Notes: generated by a model not told the origin, from the letters alone. A stretch of DNA of 64,000 nt from Candidatus Pelagibacter giovannonii (GCF_012276695.1 NZ_CP038852.1:434001-498000), one strand, 5' to 3'. Shown: positions 9,568-19,899, counted from the stretch's first letter. Numbers and translations: made by a program.

Positions 9568-10485
9568 ATGAAAAAAAAAAATTTAATATTTTTATTTTTT
9601 TTAGTCTTTATTCAAGTTCAGGCGATTGAAACAAAAATAATTCATAGCATTCAAAATGAAATTATAACTAACATTGATATCAAAAATGAATTTAAATACC
9701 TCTTAGCTCTTAATAGTTCTTTGAAGGAATTAGATGAAGAAAAAATATTGAGCATTTCTAATGAATCTGCAATAAGAGAAAAAATTAAAAAAATAGAAAT
9801 ATTAAAAAATTTTAAAGAACTAAAATTAAATGAAGACTATTCTGAACATCTTTTAAAAAACATTTACTCAAGGTTGAACTTAAAATCAATAAATGAATTT
9901 GAAAAATATTTAAAAAATTATGACTTAAAAATAAGTGATATTAAAACAAAAATTATTATTGACGCATTATGGAATGAACTAATTATAAAAAAATATGGCT
10001 CTAAAGTTACTATTAATGAAACTGCAATTAAAAAAGAGATTTTAAAAAATAGTAAAATTCAAACAAAAGAATACCAATTGTCTGAGATCATTTTTGAAGT
10101 TGCAACTAAAGATGAAATCAAAAAAAAATATAAAGAAATAGTTAAAAGTATAAATGAAATAGGTTTTGAAAATAGTGCTGTAATGTACAGCTTTTCTGAG
10201 TCAGCTAAAATTGGTGGTGATATTGGTTGGATCAATGAAAATTCACTTAATGAAAATATTAGAAAAAATATAAACATCTTACAAGTTGGAGAATTTACAA
10301 AACCTATAATTTTATCAAACGGTATATTGATAATAAAATTAATAAATACAAAAAACTCAGAAACTACTATTGATACAGAAAATGAATTAAAAAAAGCAAT
10401 TAATTATGAACGCAACCGACAGTTAAATCAATATTCAAAAATTTATTATAATAAGATTAAAAAAAATTTAGATTTTAATGGGTAA
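9568..10485 (+). CDS. surA: Periplasmic peptidyl-prolyl isomerase SurA
   Basis: A chaperone for outer-membrane proteins such as the adjacent LptD. The 305-residue protein has an N-terminal hydrophobic signal (about residues 3-19), a helical N-domain with the SurA pattern beginning IIHSIQNEIITNIDI, and a single parvulin domain (about residues 165-265; QLSEIIFEVAT and IGGDIGWINENSL). It is shorter than E. coli SurA because the second parvulin domain is missing, as is common in alphaproteobacteria. It overlaps pdxA by 8 bp. Confidence 0.88.
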   Translation: MKKKNLIFLFFLVFIQVQAIETKIIHSIQNEIITNIDIKNEFKYLLALNSSLKELDEEKILSISNESAIREKIKKIEILKNFKELKLNEDYSEHLLKNIYSRLNLKSINEFEKYLKNYDLKISDIKTKIIIDALWNELIIKKYGSKVTINETAIKKEILKNSKIQTKEYQLSEIIFEVATKDEIKKKYKEIVKSINEIGFENSAVMYSFSESAKIGGDIGWINENSLNENIRKNINILQVGEFTKPIILSNGILIIKLINTKNSETTIDTENELKKAINYERNRQLNQYSKIYYNKIKKNLDFNG

Positions 10486-11440
10486 AGAACCGATAATAAT
10501 TGTGGGTGGTGAACCCAATAGTGTTTTTTTAGAAATTTTTTTTAAAAGTTTAAAAACTAATACTTATAAATCACCAATAATAATTATTATTTCTAAAAAA
10601 TTACTTCAAGCACAAATGAAAAAGTTAAATTTTAATTTTAAAATAAATGATATTGATAAAAGATTAAAAAATTTCTCTAAATTAAATAATAACAAGATTA
10701 ATTTAATTAATGTAGATTATAACTTTAAAAAATGTTTTGAAAAAATTACCAGTAAATCAAATCAATATATAGATGAAACTTTTAAAACTGCTCTAGATTT
10801 TATAAAACAAAATAATTTATCAAAATTCATTAACGGTCCTGTTTCAAAAAAGTCTTTTTTAAATGGAAAAACTTTAGGTATTACAGAATATCTAGCAGAT
10901 AAAACAAAAAAAAATAAAGTTGCAATGTTAATATTTAATAAAGATTTATCTGTTAGTCCACTAACAACACATCTGCCTTTAAAAGATGTTTATAAGAAAA
11001 TAACAAAACAAAAAATATATTCTCAAGTTAATCTCATTAATAATTTCTATAAAATAAAATTTAATAAATTTCCAAGGATAGCAATAACTGGATTAAACCC
11101 TCATTGTGAAAGTAATTTTAAGAATTCTGAAGAAGATAAAATAATAATTCCTGCTATTAAAAAATTAAGATTAAAAAATACTAAAATAAATGGTCCATTT
11201 CCTGCTGATACTATTTTTACAACATCATTATTAAGAAAATATGATGTAATTATTGGTATGTATCATGATCAAGTGCTTTCTCCTATGAAGGCTCTATTTA
11301 ATTTTGATGCAATTAATATTACTTTGGGCTTGCCATTTACTCGGATTTCTCCTGATCATGGTCCAAATTATTCTATGTTAGGTAAAAATTTGTCTGATCC
11401 AAAAAGCTTAATTCAGGCCTTAAAATTTTTGGATAAATAA
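10478..11440 (+). CDS. pdxA: 4-hydroxythreonine-4-phosphate dehydrogenase
   Basis: PdxA oxidises 4-phosphohydroxy-L-threonine in the DXP-dependent route to pyridoxal phosphate. The 320-residue protein carries GEPNSVFLEIF at the N-terminus, FINGPVSKKSF, TTHLPLKDV, GLNPHCESNF and GMYHDQVLSPMKALF, which supply the three metal-binding histidines of the family, and SPDHGPNYSMLGK near the end. Slightly short but complete. It overlaps surA, and rsmA follows with no gap, reproducing the common surA-pdxA-rsmA order. Confidence 0.93.
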   Translation: MGKEPIIIVGGEPNSVFLEIFFKSLKTNTYKSPIIIIISKKLLQAQMKKLNFNFKINDIDKRLKNFSKLNNNKINLINVDYNFKKCFEKITSKSNQYIDETFKTALDFIKQNNLSKFINGPVSKKSFLNGKTLGITEYLADKTKKNKVAMLIFNKDLSVSPLTTHLPLKDVYKKITKQKIYSQVNLINNFYKIKFNKFPRIAITGLNPHCESNFKNSEEDKIIIPAIKKLRLKNTKINGPFPADTIFTTSLLRKYDVIIGMYHDQVLSPMKALFNFDAINITLGLPFTRISPDHGPNYSMLGKNLSDPKSLIQALKFLDK

Positions 11441-12229
11441 GTGTATATAAAAGCAAAAAAAAGTTTAGGCCAAAACTTTTTGATAGATCGAGAGGTGCTT
11501 GAAAAAATTGTATCAATAACAAATATAACTGGCAAAGAAGTCTTGGAAATTGGACCTGGTAGCGGTAATTTAACTACATATATTATGAAACAAAAACCAA
11601 GTAAACTCTACGTTGTAGAGAAGGATGATGATTTAGCTATAGTGCTAAAAGAAAAATTTGATAATGAAATAGAAATTATCAATGATGATATTTTAAAAGT
11701 TTCTGAAGATAAAATTTCAAATCAAAAATTATCTGTCTTTGGTAATTTGCCATACAACATATCTACTGAAATCTTATCCAAGTGGATTCTGAATATTGGC
11801 TCAAATTTTTGGTTCGAAAACCTAATATTAATGTTTCAAAAAGAAGTTGCTGATAGAATTATATCAAAATTTAATAGCTCCAAATATGGTAGATTGTCAA
11901 TTTTATCTAGCTGGAAATTGAACGTAGAAAAAATAATAGATATCAAGCCTCAAAGTTTTTCACCAAGACCTAAAATAGATAGTTCTTTGCTTTTGTTCAC
12001 TCCAAAAAAAAAATTTTTTAAATTAAAGGATCCTAAAAACCTTGAAAAAATTACTAGGATATTCTTCAGTCAAAGAAGAAAAATGTTAAAAAAACCTTTC
12101 AATCAAGTTTTCGCTAATGGAAGAGATGTTGCAGAAAAATTTGGTATTGATCTTAATCTTAGGCCACAAAATCTTGAACCTGAAACATATTTCAAACTTA
12201 TAAAAGAATATGAAGATTTAAGAGGTTAG
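11441..12229 (+). CDS. rsmA: 16S rRNA dimethyladenosine transferase
   Basis: RsmA (KsgA) dimethylates two adjacent adenines near the 3' end of 16S rRNA during 30S maturation. The 262-residue protein opens with [13 protein letters not shown], the family signature, followed by the SAM-binding [12 protein letters not shown], a NLPYN catalytic motif ([12 protein letters not shown]) and the C-terminal [12 protein letters not shown]. The start is GTG at 11441, immediately after the pdxA stop. The 3' end overlaps the convergent gmk by 12 bp. Confidence 0.95.
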   Translation: MYIKAKKSLGQNFLIDREVLEKIVSITNITGKEVLEIGPGSGNLTTYIMKQKPSKLYVVEKDDDLAIVLKEKFDNEIEIINDDILKVSEDKISNQKLSVFGNLPYNISTEILSKWILNIGSNFWFENLILMFQKEVADRIISKFNSSKYGRLSILSSWKLNVEKIIDIKPQSFSPRPKIDSSLLLFTPKKKFFKLKDPKNLEKITRIFFSQRRKMLKKPFNQVFANGRDVAEKFGIDLNLRPQNLEPETYFKLIKEYEDLRG

Positions 12230-12850
12230 CTTTTCAACATGTTTTCTAATGAAATCTTTATCATAGTCTTTTGAACCATTATTAATTTCAGCATCAATTA
12301 AATTGCTAATTTTCGAATAACATTCTTCTAGATTATCATTAATAATTACGTAGTCATAGTTAATCCAATGCAAAACATCCCTACTAAATTCTTTCATACG
12401 TTCTTCTACTATTAGTTTATCTTTCATATCTCTATTTGATAGTCTTTCAAATAGTATTTCTTTGCTTGGAGGTAAAATAAAAAAAGTAATTAATTTATAA
12501 TTTAATTTTTTATTTCTGATCTGATCGGCTCCTTGCCAATCAATATCAAATATTACATTTTCACTTTTTTCTAATTTTTCAATTACTGGTGTTCTAGTTG
12601 TTCCATAGAGGTGATTAAATACTTTTGCATATTCTAAAAATTCTTCGTTTTTTATTAAATTTTCAAATTTATCATAATTAACAAAGTAGTAGTCTTTGTC
12701 TGTAATTTCTTTAAGTCTAGGCTTTCTTGTAGTGTGAGAAACTGAAATATAAAAATTTTTATTTTTAGATAGAAGTTTTACTAAAGTTGTTTTACCTGCC
12801 CCAGATGGGGATGATAAAATTACCATTATCCCATCTTTTTTTATGGACAT
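12218..12850 (-). CDS. gmk: Guanylate kinase
   Basis: Converts GMP and ATP to GDP and ADP. The 210-residue enzyme has the P-loop [11 protein letters not shown] at about residues 13-23, the GMP-binding [10 protein letters not shown] segment, [12 protein letters not shown] and IDWQGADQI, all in the expected order and spacing. It lies 7 bp downstream of acpP and ends inside rsmA on the opposite strand. Grouping with fabD-fabG-acpP suggests one operon read leftward from the divergent region near 14850. Confidence 0.95.
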   Translation of the reverse strand: MSIKKDGIMVILSSPSGAGKTTLVKLLSKNKNFYISVSHTTRKPRLKEITDKDYYFVNYDKFENLIKNEEFLEYAKVFNHLYGTTRTPVIEKLEKSENVIFDIDWQGADQIRNKKLNYKLITFFILPPSKEILFERLSNRDMKDKLIVEERMKEFSRDVLHWINYDYVIINDNLEECYSKISNLIDAEINNGSKDYDKDFIRKHVEKLTS

Positions 12851-12857
12851 TTAATTT

Positions 12858-13097
12858 CTAATTTGCTTTGCCTGCTATAAAGTTAACAGCGTCACCTACA
12901 GTAAGAATTTTTTCAGCTTCACTATCTGAAATTTCTGAACCAAATTCCTCTTCAAAAGCCATTACTAACTCAACTGTATCTAAACTATCTGCTCCAAGGT
13001 CATCTATGAAGCTTGAATCGTCTAATACTTTAGCTTCATCAATACCTAAGTGATCTGCTACAATTTTTTTAACTTTGCTTGAAATATCTTCTGACAT
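12858..13097 (-). CDS. acpP: Acyl carrier protein
   Basis: The carrier of growing acyl chains in type II fatty-acid synthesis. The 79-residue acidic protein contains the phosphopantetheine attachment motif [10 protein letters not shown] with Ser38 as the modified residue, and the usual helices around it. It follows fabD and fabG and precedes gmk on the same strand. The 48-bp gap to fabG is large by this genome's standard and could hold an extra promoter or a strong ribosome site (AAGGAACATT just ahead of the ATG), fitting the high demand for ACP. Confidence 0.97.
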   Translation of the reverse strand: MSEDISSKVKKIVADHLGIDEAKVLDDSSFIDDLGADSLDTVELVMAFEEEFGSEISDSEAEKILTVGDAVNFIAGKAN

Positions 13098-13145
13098 AAT
13101 GTTCCTTTTTGTTATATTTCGTTATTAGTTCAAAAAGTAGTTTTG

Positions 13146-13883
13146 TCAACCCAAATACATGCCTCCATTAACATGTAATGTTTCTCCATTAATATAGTCT
13201 GACTGATCTGAGCTTAAGAAATTAACTGCATTAGCAATATCTTCAGGTTTACCTAGTCTATTAGATGGAATTTTAGCAATTATTGTTTCTTTAAATTTTT
13301 CATCTATTTGGTCTGTCATAGCAGTACTTATAAAGCCTGGGGATATGCAATTAACATTAATGTTTTTTTTTGCATATTCAATTGCTAAGCTTTTTGACAT
13401 TGCAACTATACCTGCTTTAGATGCAGTATAGTTTGCTTGTCCAACATTACCAGTATGCCCAACAACAGAGGTTATATTGATAATTTTTCCAGATTTATTT
13501 TTAAGCATTTTTTTAATCGAATATTTACACATTAGAAATGTAGATGTTAAATTAATATTTATCACTTTTGACCACTCTTCTAAGCTCATTCTAATAGTTA
13601 AATTATCTTTTGTAATACCTGCATTATTGACAATGCAATCTAAAGATCCACCTAGTTCTTTGGTGGCATTTTCTATAAATTCTTCGATTTTATCATGTTG
13701 AGAAATATCAAATTTAAGAATTTTTATATTATTAAATTTTTCTTTTAACTCTTCTAATTTCTCAATTCTTGTCCCTGTAGCTAAAATATTTGCACCATTT
13801 TGGTTTAGCTTCTCAACTATTGAATTACCAATTCCACCTGAAGCACCTGTGACTATAATATTTTTATCTTTTAAACTACTCAT
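13146..13883 (-). CDS. fabG: 3-oxoacyl-ACP reductase FabG
   Basis: NADPH-dependent reduction of beta-ketoacyl-ACP in fatty-acid elongation. The 245-residue short-chain dehydrogenase has the nucleotide-binding TGASGGIGNSI, NNAGITKDNLTIRMS (a FabG-type segment), the catalytic Ser in NITSVVGHTGN and YTASKAG with Tyr and Lys, and ends GGMYLG. Location between fabD and acpP supports FabG over other SDR enzymes. The start overlaps the stop of fabD by 8 bp. Confidence 0.95.
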   Translation of the reverse strand: MSSLKDKNIIVTGASGGIGNSIVEKLNQNGANILATGTRIEKLEELKEKFNNIKILKFDISQHDKIEEFIENATKELGGSLDCIVNNAGITKDNLTIRMSLEEWSKVININLTSTFLMCKYSIKKMLKNKSGKIINITSVVGHTGNVGQANYTASKAGIVAMSKSLAIEYAKKNINVNCISPGFISTAMTDQIDEKFKETIIAKIPSNRLGKPEDIANAVNFLSSDQSDYINGETLHVNGGMYLG

Positions 13884-14808
13884 TGATATTAATTAACTTT
13901 ATATCCTCTTCTGTATTTATTGCACTAACTTTAACATTTTTGTCAATTCTCTTTATTAATCCAGATAAAACTTTGCCTGGTCCTATTTCAATAAACTCTG
14001 TAACACCCTTCTCAATCATTAATAAAACACTCTCACGCCAACGAACACTACTTTCAATTTGCTTAACTAGTAATTCTTTTAGTTCATTTGAATTAGATAT
14101 TTCTTTTCCTGTTACATTTGAGATTAGGATATTTTTAGGTTCATTAAAATTTAATTTTGCTATTTCTTCTTTCATCACAAGTGTTGCATTATTCATCAAT
14201 TTACAATGAAACGGTGCACTAACCGGTAATTTAATATTTTTAATATTTGAAGCCTTCAAATCAACCATAATTTTCTCCAGGTCTTCAATTTTTCCACTTA
14301 AAACAATCTGACCTACAGAATTGTCATTTGCAATGAAGCATTCGTATTTATCTTTATTCTCATCAATAATTTTTTTTATTATTTCAATTTCAGAGCCCAA
14401 AACGGCAACCATTCCACCCACTCCTTTTGGAACAGAGTTTTGCATCGCATTACCTCTAATTTTTAATATTTTTAAAGTATCTGAAAACGATAATGACCCA
14501 GCTGCAGTTAATGCCGAATATTCTCCCAAAGAATGTCCTGCATAAAATTTTGCTTTGTCTAAATCAATTTTAAACTCTTCTTTGATTAACTTAAATATTG
14601 AATAACTGAGTAAAAATATTGCTGGCTGTGTATTTTCAGTTAAGTCTAATTCTTCCTTAGGACCATTTAAGATAAGGTTTGATAGTGAGAAACCAAGAGT
14701 ATCATCTGCTTCCTTGAATAGATCTTGAACTAAGCTATATTTAGCATGTAAGTCTTTACCCATTCCTACTAATTGTGAGCCTTGACCTGGAAAAATAACA
14801 GAAAACAT
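13876..14808 (-). CDS. fabD: Malonyl-CoA:ACP transacylase
   Basis: Loads malonyl groups on ACP for chain elongation. The 310-residue protein begins FPGQGSQLVGMGKDL, has the nucleophile elbow GHSLGEYSAL with the catalytic Ser, and a downstream PVSAPFHCKLM with the catalytic His. Length is normal. It is the first gene of the fabD-fabG-acpP-gmk unit, divergent from rpsF across 86 bp that contain a symmetric -10 box. Confidence 0.95.
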   Translation of the reverse strand: MFSVIFPGQGSQLVGMGKDLHAKYSLVQDLFKEADDTLGFSLSNLILNGPKEELDLTENTQPAIFLLSYSIFKLIKEEFKIDLDKAKFYAGHSLGEYSALTAAGSLSFSDTLKILKIRGNAMQNSVPKGVGGMVAVLGSEIEIIKKIIDENKDKYECFIANDNSVGQIVLSGKIEDLEKIMVDLKASNIKNIKLPVSAPFHCKLMNNATLVMKEEIAKLNFNEPKNILISNVTGKEISNSNELKELLVKQIESSVRWRESVLLMIEKGVTEFIEIGPGKVLSGLIKRIDKNVKVSAINTEEDIKLININE

Positions 14809-14854
14809 TTAAATATCTAAAGTTTATTATGGTTTTAAGTGTTGTAATTCAATA

Positions 14855-14862
14855 ATTATAAT
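14855..14862. promoter_or_regulatory. Symmetric -10 box between fabD and rpsF
   Basis: ATTATAAT is its own reverse complement, giving TATAAT on the plus strand (14857-14862) towards rpsF and TATAAT on the minus strand (14860-14855) towards fabD. Predicted starts leave a leader of about 26 nt for rpsF and about 40 nt for fabD. No good -35 is visible on the plus strand. The call rests on the match to the -10 consensus and position only. Confidence 0.5.
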
Positions 14863-14894
14863 AGTATATCCTCACTTTTTATTAAAGAACAATT

Positions 14895-15260
14895 ATGAAT
14901 TTATACGAACACACAATAGTTGCTAGACAAGATACTAGCCCAGCTCAAGTTAAACAATTAACTGAAAAATATTCTAAAATAGTTGAAAAAAATGAAGGAG
15001 AAATAGTACAAACTGAAGATTGGGGTTTGTTAAATTTAGCTTACATTATTAAAAAGAATAAAAAAGGCATCTATATGCACTTTAAGATTAAAGGTCCTGG
15101 AAAAATTATTGATGAATTAGAAAAAAATGAAGCAATTGATAAAAATCTTCTAAGATACATGACAGTTAAGGTTAAGAAATTTAATTTAGAAGCTAAATAT
15201 TTTTCAAAAAAAGATGAGTATGAAAAAAAAGAATATAAAAAAGAATATAATAGAGACTAA
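14895..15260 (+). CDS. rpsF: 30S ribosomal protein S6
   Basis: S6 binds the central domain of 16S rRNA together with S18. The 121-residue protein opens [19 protein letters not shown], has the [21 protein letters not shown] core typical of S6, and a lysine/glutamate-rich tail. It is followed after 2 bp by rpsR and then rplI, the standard S6-S18-L9 operon. Transcription probably starts at the TATAAT box about 35 bp upstream. Confidence 0.97.
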   Translation: MNLYEHTIVARQDTSPAQVKQLTEKYSKIVEKNEGEIVQTEDWGLLNLAYIIKKNKKGIYMHFKIKGPGKIIDELEKNEAIDKNLLRYMTVKVKKFNLEAKYFSKKDEYEKKEYKKEYNRD

Positions 15261-15262
15261 TT

Positions 15263-15541
15263 ATGCCATCAAAAAAAAGAGCAGGAAATAAAAAAAAAGG
15301 TAGTCAAAGTAACTTTGCAAAACTAAGTATTTTTCAACCTAATAAATATAAATTTAAAAAAACTTGCCCTTTATCTGCTAAAGGTGCTCCAGAAGTTGAT
15401 TATAAAAACATCAGATTGTTAAAAAAATATATGTCTGAAAATGGTAAAATTTTACCATCAAGAATTACAAATGTTTCACAAAAAAAACAAAGAGAGCTTT
15501 CTCTGTCTATTAAGAGAGCTAGGAATTTGGCGTTAATTTAA
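15263..15541 (+). CDS. rpsR: 30S ribosomal protein S18
   Basis: The partner of S6 on the 30S platform. The protein is 92 residues; the conserved part begins about residue 33 ([29 protein letters not shown], given here by its ends) and includes the family feature [26 protein letters not shown]. The N-terminal 30 residues are a basic low-complexity extension longer than in E. coli S18, as in many alphaproteobacteria. It abuts rplI with no gap. Confidence 0.96.
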   Translation: MPSKKRAGNKKKGSQSNFAKLSIFQPNKYKFKKTCPLSAKGAPEVDYKNIRLLKKYMSENGKILPSRITNVSQKKQRELSLSIKRARNLALI

Positions 15542-16000
15542 ATGAAAGTTATACTTTTAGAAAACTTAAGAAGAATTGGATCTATTGGAGAGATCATAGA
15601 TGTTAAAAGAGGATTTGCTAGAAACTTCTTAATATCAAATAAAAAAGCTCTTTATGCTTCAAAAGAAAATATTGCAGAAGTTGAAAAGATTAAATCTGAG
15701 CTAAGTAAAAAAGATTCTGAAAAGAAAAAAGAAGCTCAAAAAATTTCTGAACAAATTAACAATAAAGAGTATCAAATTAAGAAATTAAGTACTGAAAATA
15801 AAGAGCTTTATGGATCAGTTAAACCAACTGAAATTTCAAAACTGATATTAGAAAATGACAATCTAGATATTAAGCCTTCAATGATACAACCAATAACTGA
15901 AATCAAATCAATTGGTAAATTTAAGGTTAAGATTATTCTACACTCTGAAGTAGATTCTGAGATTACTATTAATGTAGTTACAGCTGATACTATTCAATAA
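15542..16000 (+). CDS. rplI: 50S ribosomal protein L9
   Basis: L9 is an elongated two-domain protein on the 50S subunit. The 152-residue protein begins MKVILLENLRRIGSIGEIIDVKRGFARNFL (signature positions 1-30), followed by the long central helix rich in Lys and Glu and a C-terminal domain containing LYGSVKPTEI. Its ATG directly follows the rpsR stop. A 67-bp gap with a hairpin separates it from dnaB. Confidence 0.96.
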   Translation: MKVILLENLRRIGSIGEIIDVKRGFARNFLISNKKALYASKENIAEVEKIKSELSKKDSEKKKEAQKISEQINNKEYQIKKLSTENKELYGSVKPTEISKLILENDNLDIKPSMIQPITEIKSIGKFKVKIILHSEVDSEITINVVTADTIQ

Positions 16001-16040
16001 TTATACAATTTTTTCCCCAGCATATATTTGTTATTTTTTT

Positions 16041-16063
16041 AAATCTTAATTGAGATAAGATTT
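16041..16063. other. Hairpin just upstream of dnaB
   Basis: AAATCTTA (16041-16048) pairs with TAAGATTT (16056-16063) around a 7-nt loop, and the second arm ends 4 bp before the dnaB ATG. A run of seven T lies before the stem on the plus strand rather than after it, so it is not a standard terminator for rplI. It could hide or present the dnaB ribosome site. The role is unknown. Confidence 0.35.
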
Positions 16064-16067
16064 CTTC

Positions 16068-17486
16068 ATGGAAAAGAATCTCAGCCTAGTTAAAGATACT
16101 TTTAAAGAACTTCCAAATAATATTGATGCTGAACAGGCTGTAATTGGATCAATATTAGTTCAAAATGAAACGTTTGATGAAATAAATACTATCGTTTCAA
16201 GTGTTAATTTTTATGACCCGATGCATCAAAGTATTTTTTCAGCAATTGAAAGCCTAATTTACAAAGGGATGCTTGCAAACCCCATAACTTTAAAAAATTA
16301 TTTTGAAAATGAAAAGGACGAATTAAATGTTCCTGAATATTTAGTAAAAGTTACAAAATTTTCTACTCCTCCAAGACAAGCAATAGAATATTCAAGAATT
16401 ATTTATGATATGTTTGTAAGACGTGAACTAATTAAGATATCTGAAAATACTATTGATGCTGCAAAACTAAATACACTTGATGTTAATGGCCAAAATATAA
16501 TTGAAAATTCAGAAAGATTATTATTTGATCTTGCTGAAAAAGGCTCTTTCAATTCATCACTTATTAAATTTGATGAAGCGATGAAACAAACTATTGAAAT
16601 GGCTTCAGCTGCTTATCAAAATGATGAAGGGATCGTTGGTGTTCCTACTGGTCTAAGAGACTTAGATGATAGACTGGGTGGGCTTCATAATTCAGATTTA
16701 ATTATTATCGCGGGTAGACCTTCAATGGGTAAAACTGCTTTAGCAACAAATATAGCTTTTAATGCTGCTCAAAAACTACAAGAAAGTGGAAAAAAATCTG
16801 CAGTTGCTTTCTTCTCACTGGAGATGTCTTCTGAGCAATTATCAACTAGAATTTTAGCAGAACAATCTAGAATTAAATCAAACGATATAAGACGTGGAAG
16901 AATTTCTGATGAGCAATTTGATAAATTTATTGAGACTTCAAAGAATATTTCTGAACTTCCTTTATATATAGATGAAACACCAGCTATCAGTATCGCTGCT
17001 ATGAGCAACAGAGCAAGACGTATTAAAAGATTATTTGGTTTAGATTTGATTGTTGTAGATTACATTCAATTGATGAGAGGATCTGGAAATAATAGAGATG
17101 GTAGAGTTCAAGAAATTTCCGAAATTACTCAAGGCCTTAAGGCAATGGCAAAAGAACTTAAACTTCCAGTGATAGCTCTATCACAGCTATCAAGAGCGGT
17201 AGAACAAAGAGATGATCATAAACCTCAGTTATCAGATTTAAGAGAATCTGGATCAATTGAACAAGATGCTGACGTTGTAATGTTTGTATATAGAGAGGCC
17301 TATTACTTAGAGAGAAAAGAACCTAGACCCGCAACTGTTGAGCATGCTGAATGGCAAGCAAAAATGAATGAGGTGTCAAATCTAGCAGAGCTTATTATTG
17401 GAAAACAAAGACACGGCCCAACGGGTAATGTTATGGTAGAATTTGAGGCAATGTTTACCAAATTTAAAGATACTCAAATTAACTAA
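16068..17486 (+). CDS. dnaB: Replicative DNA helicase
   Basis: DnaB is the hexameric 5'-3' helicase of the replication fork. The 472-residue protein has an N-terminal helical domain starting near LPNNIDAEQAVIGSIL, a linker, and a RecA-like C-domain with Walker A AGRPSMGKTALA, FSLEMSSEQL, Walker B LIVVDYIQLM and SQLSRAVEQR, ending with the GPTGNVMVEF strand. Position after rpsF-rpsR-rplI is the usual one in proteobacteria. No intein or truncation is seen. Confidence 0.96.
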   Translation: MEKNLSLVKDTFKELPNNIDAEQAVIGSILVQNETFDEINTIVSSVNFYDPMHQSIFSAIESLIYKGMLANPITLKNYFENEKDELNVPEYLVKVTKFSTPPRQAIEYSRIIYDMFVRRELIKISENTIDAAKLNTLDVNGQNIIENSERLLFDLAEKGSFNSSLIKFDEAMKQTIEMASAAYQNDEGIVGVPTGLRDLDDRLGGLHNSDLIIIAGRPSMGKTALATNIAFNAAQKLQESGKKSAVAFFSLEMSSEQLSTRILAEQSRIKSNDIRRGRISDEQFDKFIETSKNISELPLYIDETPAISIAAMSNRARRIKRLFGLDLIVVDYIQLMRGSGNNRDGRVQEISEITQGLKAMAKELKLPVIALSQLSRAVEQRDDHKPQLSDLRESGSIEQDADVVMFVYREAYYLERKEPRPATVEHAEWQAKMNEVSNLAELIIGKQRHGPTGNVMVEFEAMFTKFKDTQIN

Positions 17487-17507
17487 TATCCAATATATTA
17501 GCTGTGA

Positions 17508-19892
17508 ATGCTTTCTCTATTTTATCAAAATATTATTTTAAAAAATCCTAAATCAATTTTTGTACTACTATTAATTACCCTTTTAAGTTTTGGATATTTT
17601 TCTAAAGATTTTAGGCTAGATGCCTCATCTGATACTCTGTTAATCGAAGGGGACCCCGATCTTGAATATTTGAAAGAAGTTACTGAAAGATATGGCTCTA
17701 AAGAGTTTTTAATCTTAACTTATTCTCCTAATGAGGGAATGGTTACTGAATCTTCTATTAATAATCTTTTAAGTTTAAAATATAAAATTCAAAGTCTAGA
17801 TTGGGTTCATAGCGTTATTACACTACTTGATATCCCTTTATTAAATAATTCAGAAGCACCTCTTCAAGAAAGACTAGAAAGTTTTAAAACTTTAAAAGAT
17901 GAAGATGTCGATACTGAAAGAGGATTTAAAGAAATATTAAATAGTCCAGTTTTTAGAAATTTTGTAATAAGTGAAGATGGTAAAACAAGTGGCATAATTG
18001 TTTATATAAAAAAAGATGAACTAAAAGATATTGAAAGTAAATCAACTCAAGAAATTGAAGAATATAAAGATACTTTAAAAAAGAAAAATCATGAAAATAT
18101 CACCCAAATAAGAGAGGTTATTAAAACCTATGGAGATGTTGGAAAAATATACTTAGGAGGTATTCCAATGATCACTGATGATATGATGTCATTTATTAAA
18201 AGTGATATTATTGTTTTTGGTCTAGGAGTTCTTATATTTATTATTGCTACTCTGTGGTTTATATTTAGAAAACTAATTTGGATTATTGTTCCAATTAGTA
18301 GCTGCTTTTTTTCAGTTTTAATTATGACAGGTCTACTTGGTCTTTTAGGCTGGAAGGTTACTGTTATATCCTCAAATTTTATTGCTCTAATGTTAATTCT
18401 AACTATGGCAATGAATATTCATATGAGTACCCGTTTTCTACAATTAAGAGAAGATTTTCAAAATTTAGATAATTTGAAAATTATTACAATGACAACTAGT
18501 AAGATGTTTTGGCCGATCATTTACACAGTACTTACAACTATATGTGCTTTTCTATCTTTAGTATTTAGTGGCATTAAACCTATTATCGATTTTGGATGGA
18601 TGATGACTTTAGGATTGATAACTTCTTTTATCATTACATTCACTTTACTCCCTACTCTATTGAGCTTTATGTCTAACAATAAAGTAAAGGTTAAAGAAGA
18701 TACAGATTCTAAAATTACTTCTTTTTTTGGTAAAATTTCTATTAACAACAAAAGTATAATTTTTTTAGTAACAGGTTTGGTTGTTGCCTTAAGTGTTGTT
18801 GGAATAAGTAAGCTTGAAGTTGAAAACAGTTTTATAAATTATTTTAATAAAAATACTGAGATCTACAAAGGCATGAAGCTTATTGATGAAAAACTAGGTG
18901 GCACTACACCTTTAGAAGTTATATTAAAATTTCCGAAGAATGTCGCTGTTGAGTCTAAGGAAGATGATGAGTTTGAAAGCTGGGATGATGAAGGTGGTAA
19001 AGATGATGAAAAATACTGGTTTACTAAAGATAAAATTCAAAAAATTCAAAATGTTCATAATTATTTAGATAATCTTCCTGCGGTTGGAAAAGTTTTATCA
19101 TTTAGCTCAATCATTGAAGTTGCTACACAATTAAATAACAACAAACCCCTTGGAACCTTAGAAATGGGTGTTCTTTATTCAAAAATTCCAGAAAGTATAA
19201 AAAAAGATATTATAGATCCCTACATATCAATAAAAGATAATGAAGCTAGGATAAGTCTTAGAATTATTGACTCACAGGATGGTTTAAGAAGAAATGATTT
19301 AATAAACCAAATAAATTATGATCTTGAGAATAAATTAAAACTTAGCGAGGAAGAATTTAAACTAGCTGGTGTTTTAATCTTATTTAATAATTTACTCCAA
19401 AGTCTTTTTAAATCTCAAATACTAACATTGGGTTTGGTTATGGTTGGAATTTTTGCCATGTTTATGATTTTATTTAGAAATTTTAAACTATCACTTATTG
19501 GTGTTGTTCCTAATTTTATTGCAGCTTTCTTCATTTTAGGAATTATCGGTCTCCTTGGAATACCACTTGATATGATGACTATTACTATTGCAGCAATAAC
19601 TATAGGTATAGCGGTAGATAATAGCATTCACTATATATATAGATTTAAAGAAGAGTTTTTAAAAAATAAAGATTACAATAAAACACTAAAAGTTTGTCAC
19701 TCAACAGTGGGTGTTGCAATACTAAATACTTCAATAACTATTGTCTTTGGTTTTTCAATTCTTGTTTTTTCTAAATTTATACCAACAATTTACTTTGGTG
19801 TATTCACTGGTTTAGCAATGTTGCTTGCAATGATTTCTGTATTAACTTTGCTACCCTCTCTTATTTTAATAAGTAAACCATTCGGAAAATAA
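17508..19892 (+). CDS. RND/MMPL-family exporter
   Basis: A 794-residue inner-membrane protein with the RND half-transporter layout: one N-terminal helix (about residues 12-29), a periplasmic domain, a bundle of helices at about 235-400, a second periplasmic domain beginning with another helix near 420, and a final helical bundle at about 645-790 with GIAVDNSIHYIYRFKEEF, typical of the sterol-sensing/MMPL type. The substrate cannot be told from sequence; hopanoid or other lipid export is known for related HpnN proteins. An acidic insert lies around residues 482-500 (EDDEFESWDDEGG). It is followed after 7 bp by cvpA. Confidence 0.8.
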   Translation: MLSLFYQNIILKNPKSIFVLLLITLLSFGYFSKDFRLDASSDTLLIEGDPDLEYLKEVTERYGSKEFLILTYSPNEGMVTESSINNLLSLKYKIQSLDWVHSVITLLDIPLLNNSEAPLQERLESFKTLKDEDVDTERGFKEILNSPVFRNFVISEDGKTSGIIVYIKKDELKDIESKSTQEIEEYKDTLKKKNHENITQIREVIKTYGDVGKIYLGGIPMITDDMMSFIKSDIIVFGLGVLIFIIATLWFIFRKLIWIIVPISSCFFSVLIMTGLLGLLGWKVTVISSNFIALMLILTMAMNIHMSTRFLQLREDFQNLDNLKIITMTTSKMFWPIIYTVLTTICAFLSLVFSGIKPIIDFGWMMTLGLITSFIITFTLLPTLLSFMSNNKVKVKEDTDSKITSFFGKISINNKSIIFLVTGLVVALSVVGISKLEVENSFINYFNKNTEIYKGMKLIDEKLGGTTPLEVILKFPKNVAVESKEDDEFESWDDEGGKDDEKYWFTKDKIQKIQNVHNYLDNLPAVGKVLSFSSIIEVATQLNNNKPLGTLEMGVLYSKIPESIKKDIIDPYISIKDNEARISLRIIDSQDGLRRNDLINQINYDLENKLKLSEEEFKLAGVLILFNNLLQSLFKSQILTLGLVMVGIFAMFMILFRNFKLSLIGVVPNFIAAFFILGIIGLLGIPLDMMTITIAAITIGIAVDNSIHYIYRFKEEFLKNKDYNKTLKVCHSTVGVAILNTSITIVFGFSILVFSKFIPTIYFGVFTGLAMLLAMISVLTLLPSLILISKPFGK

Positions 19893-19899
19893 AGTCATT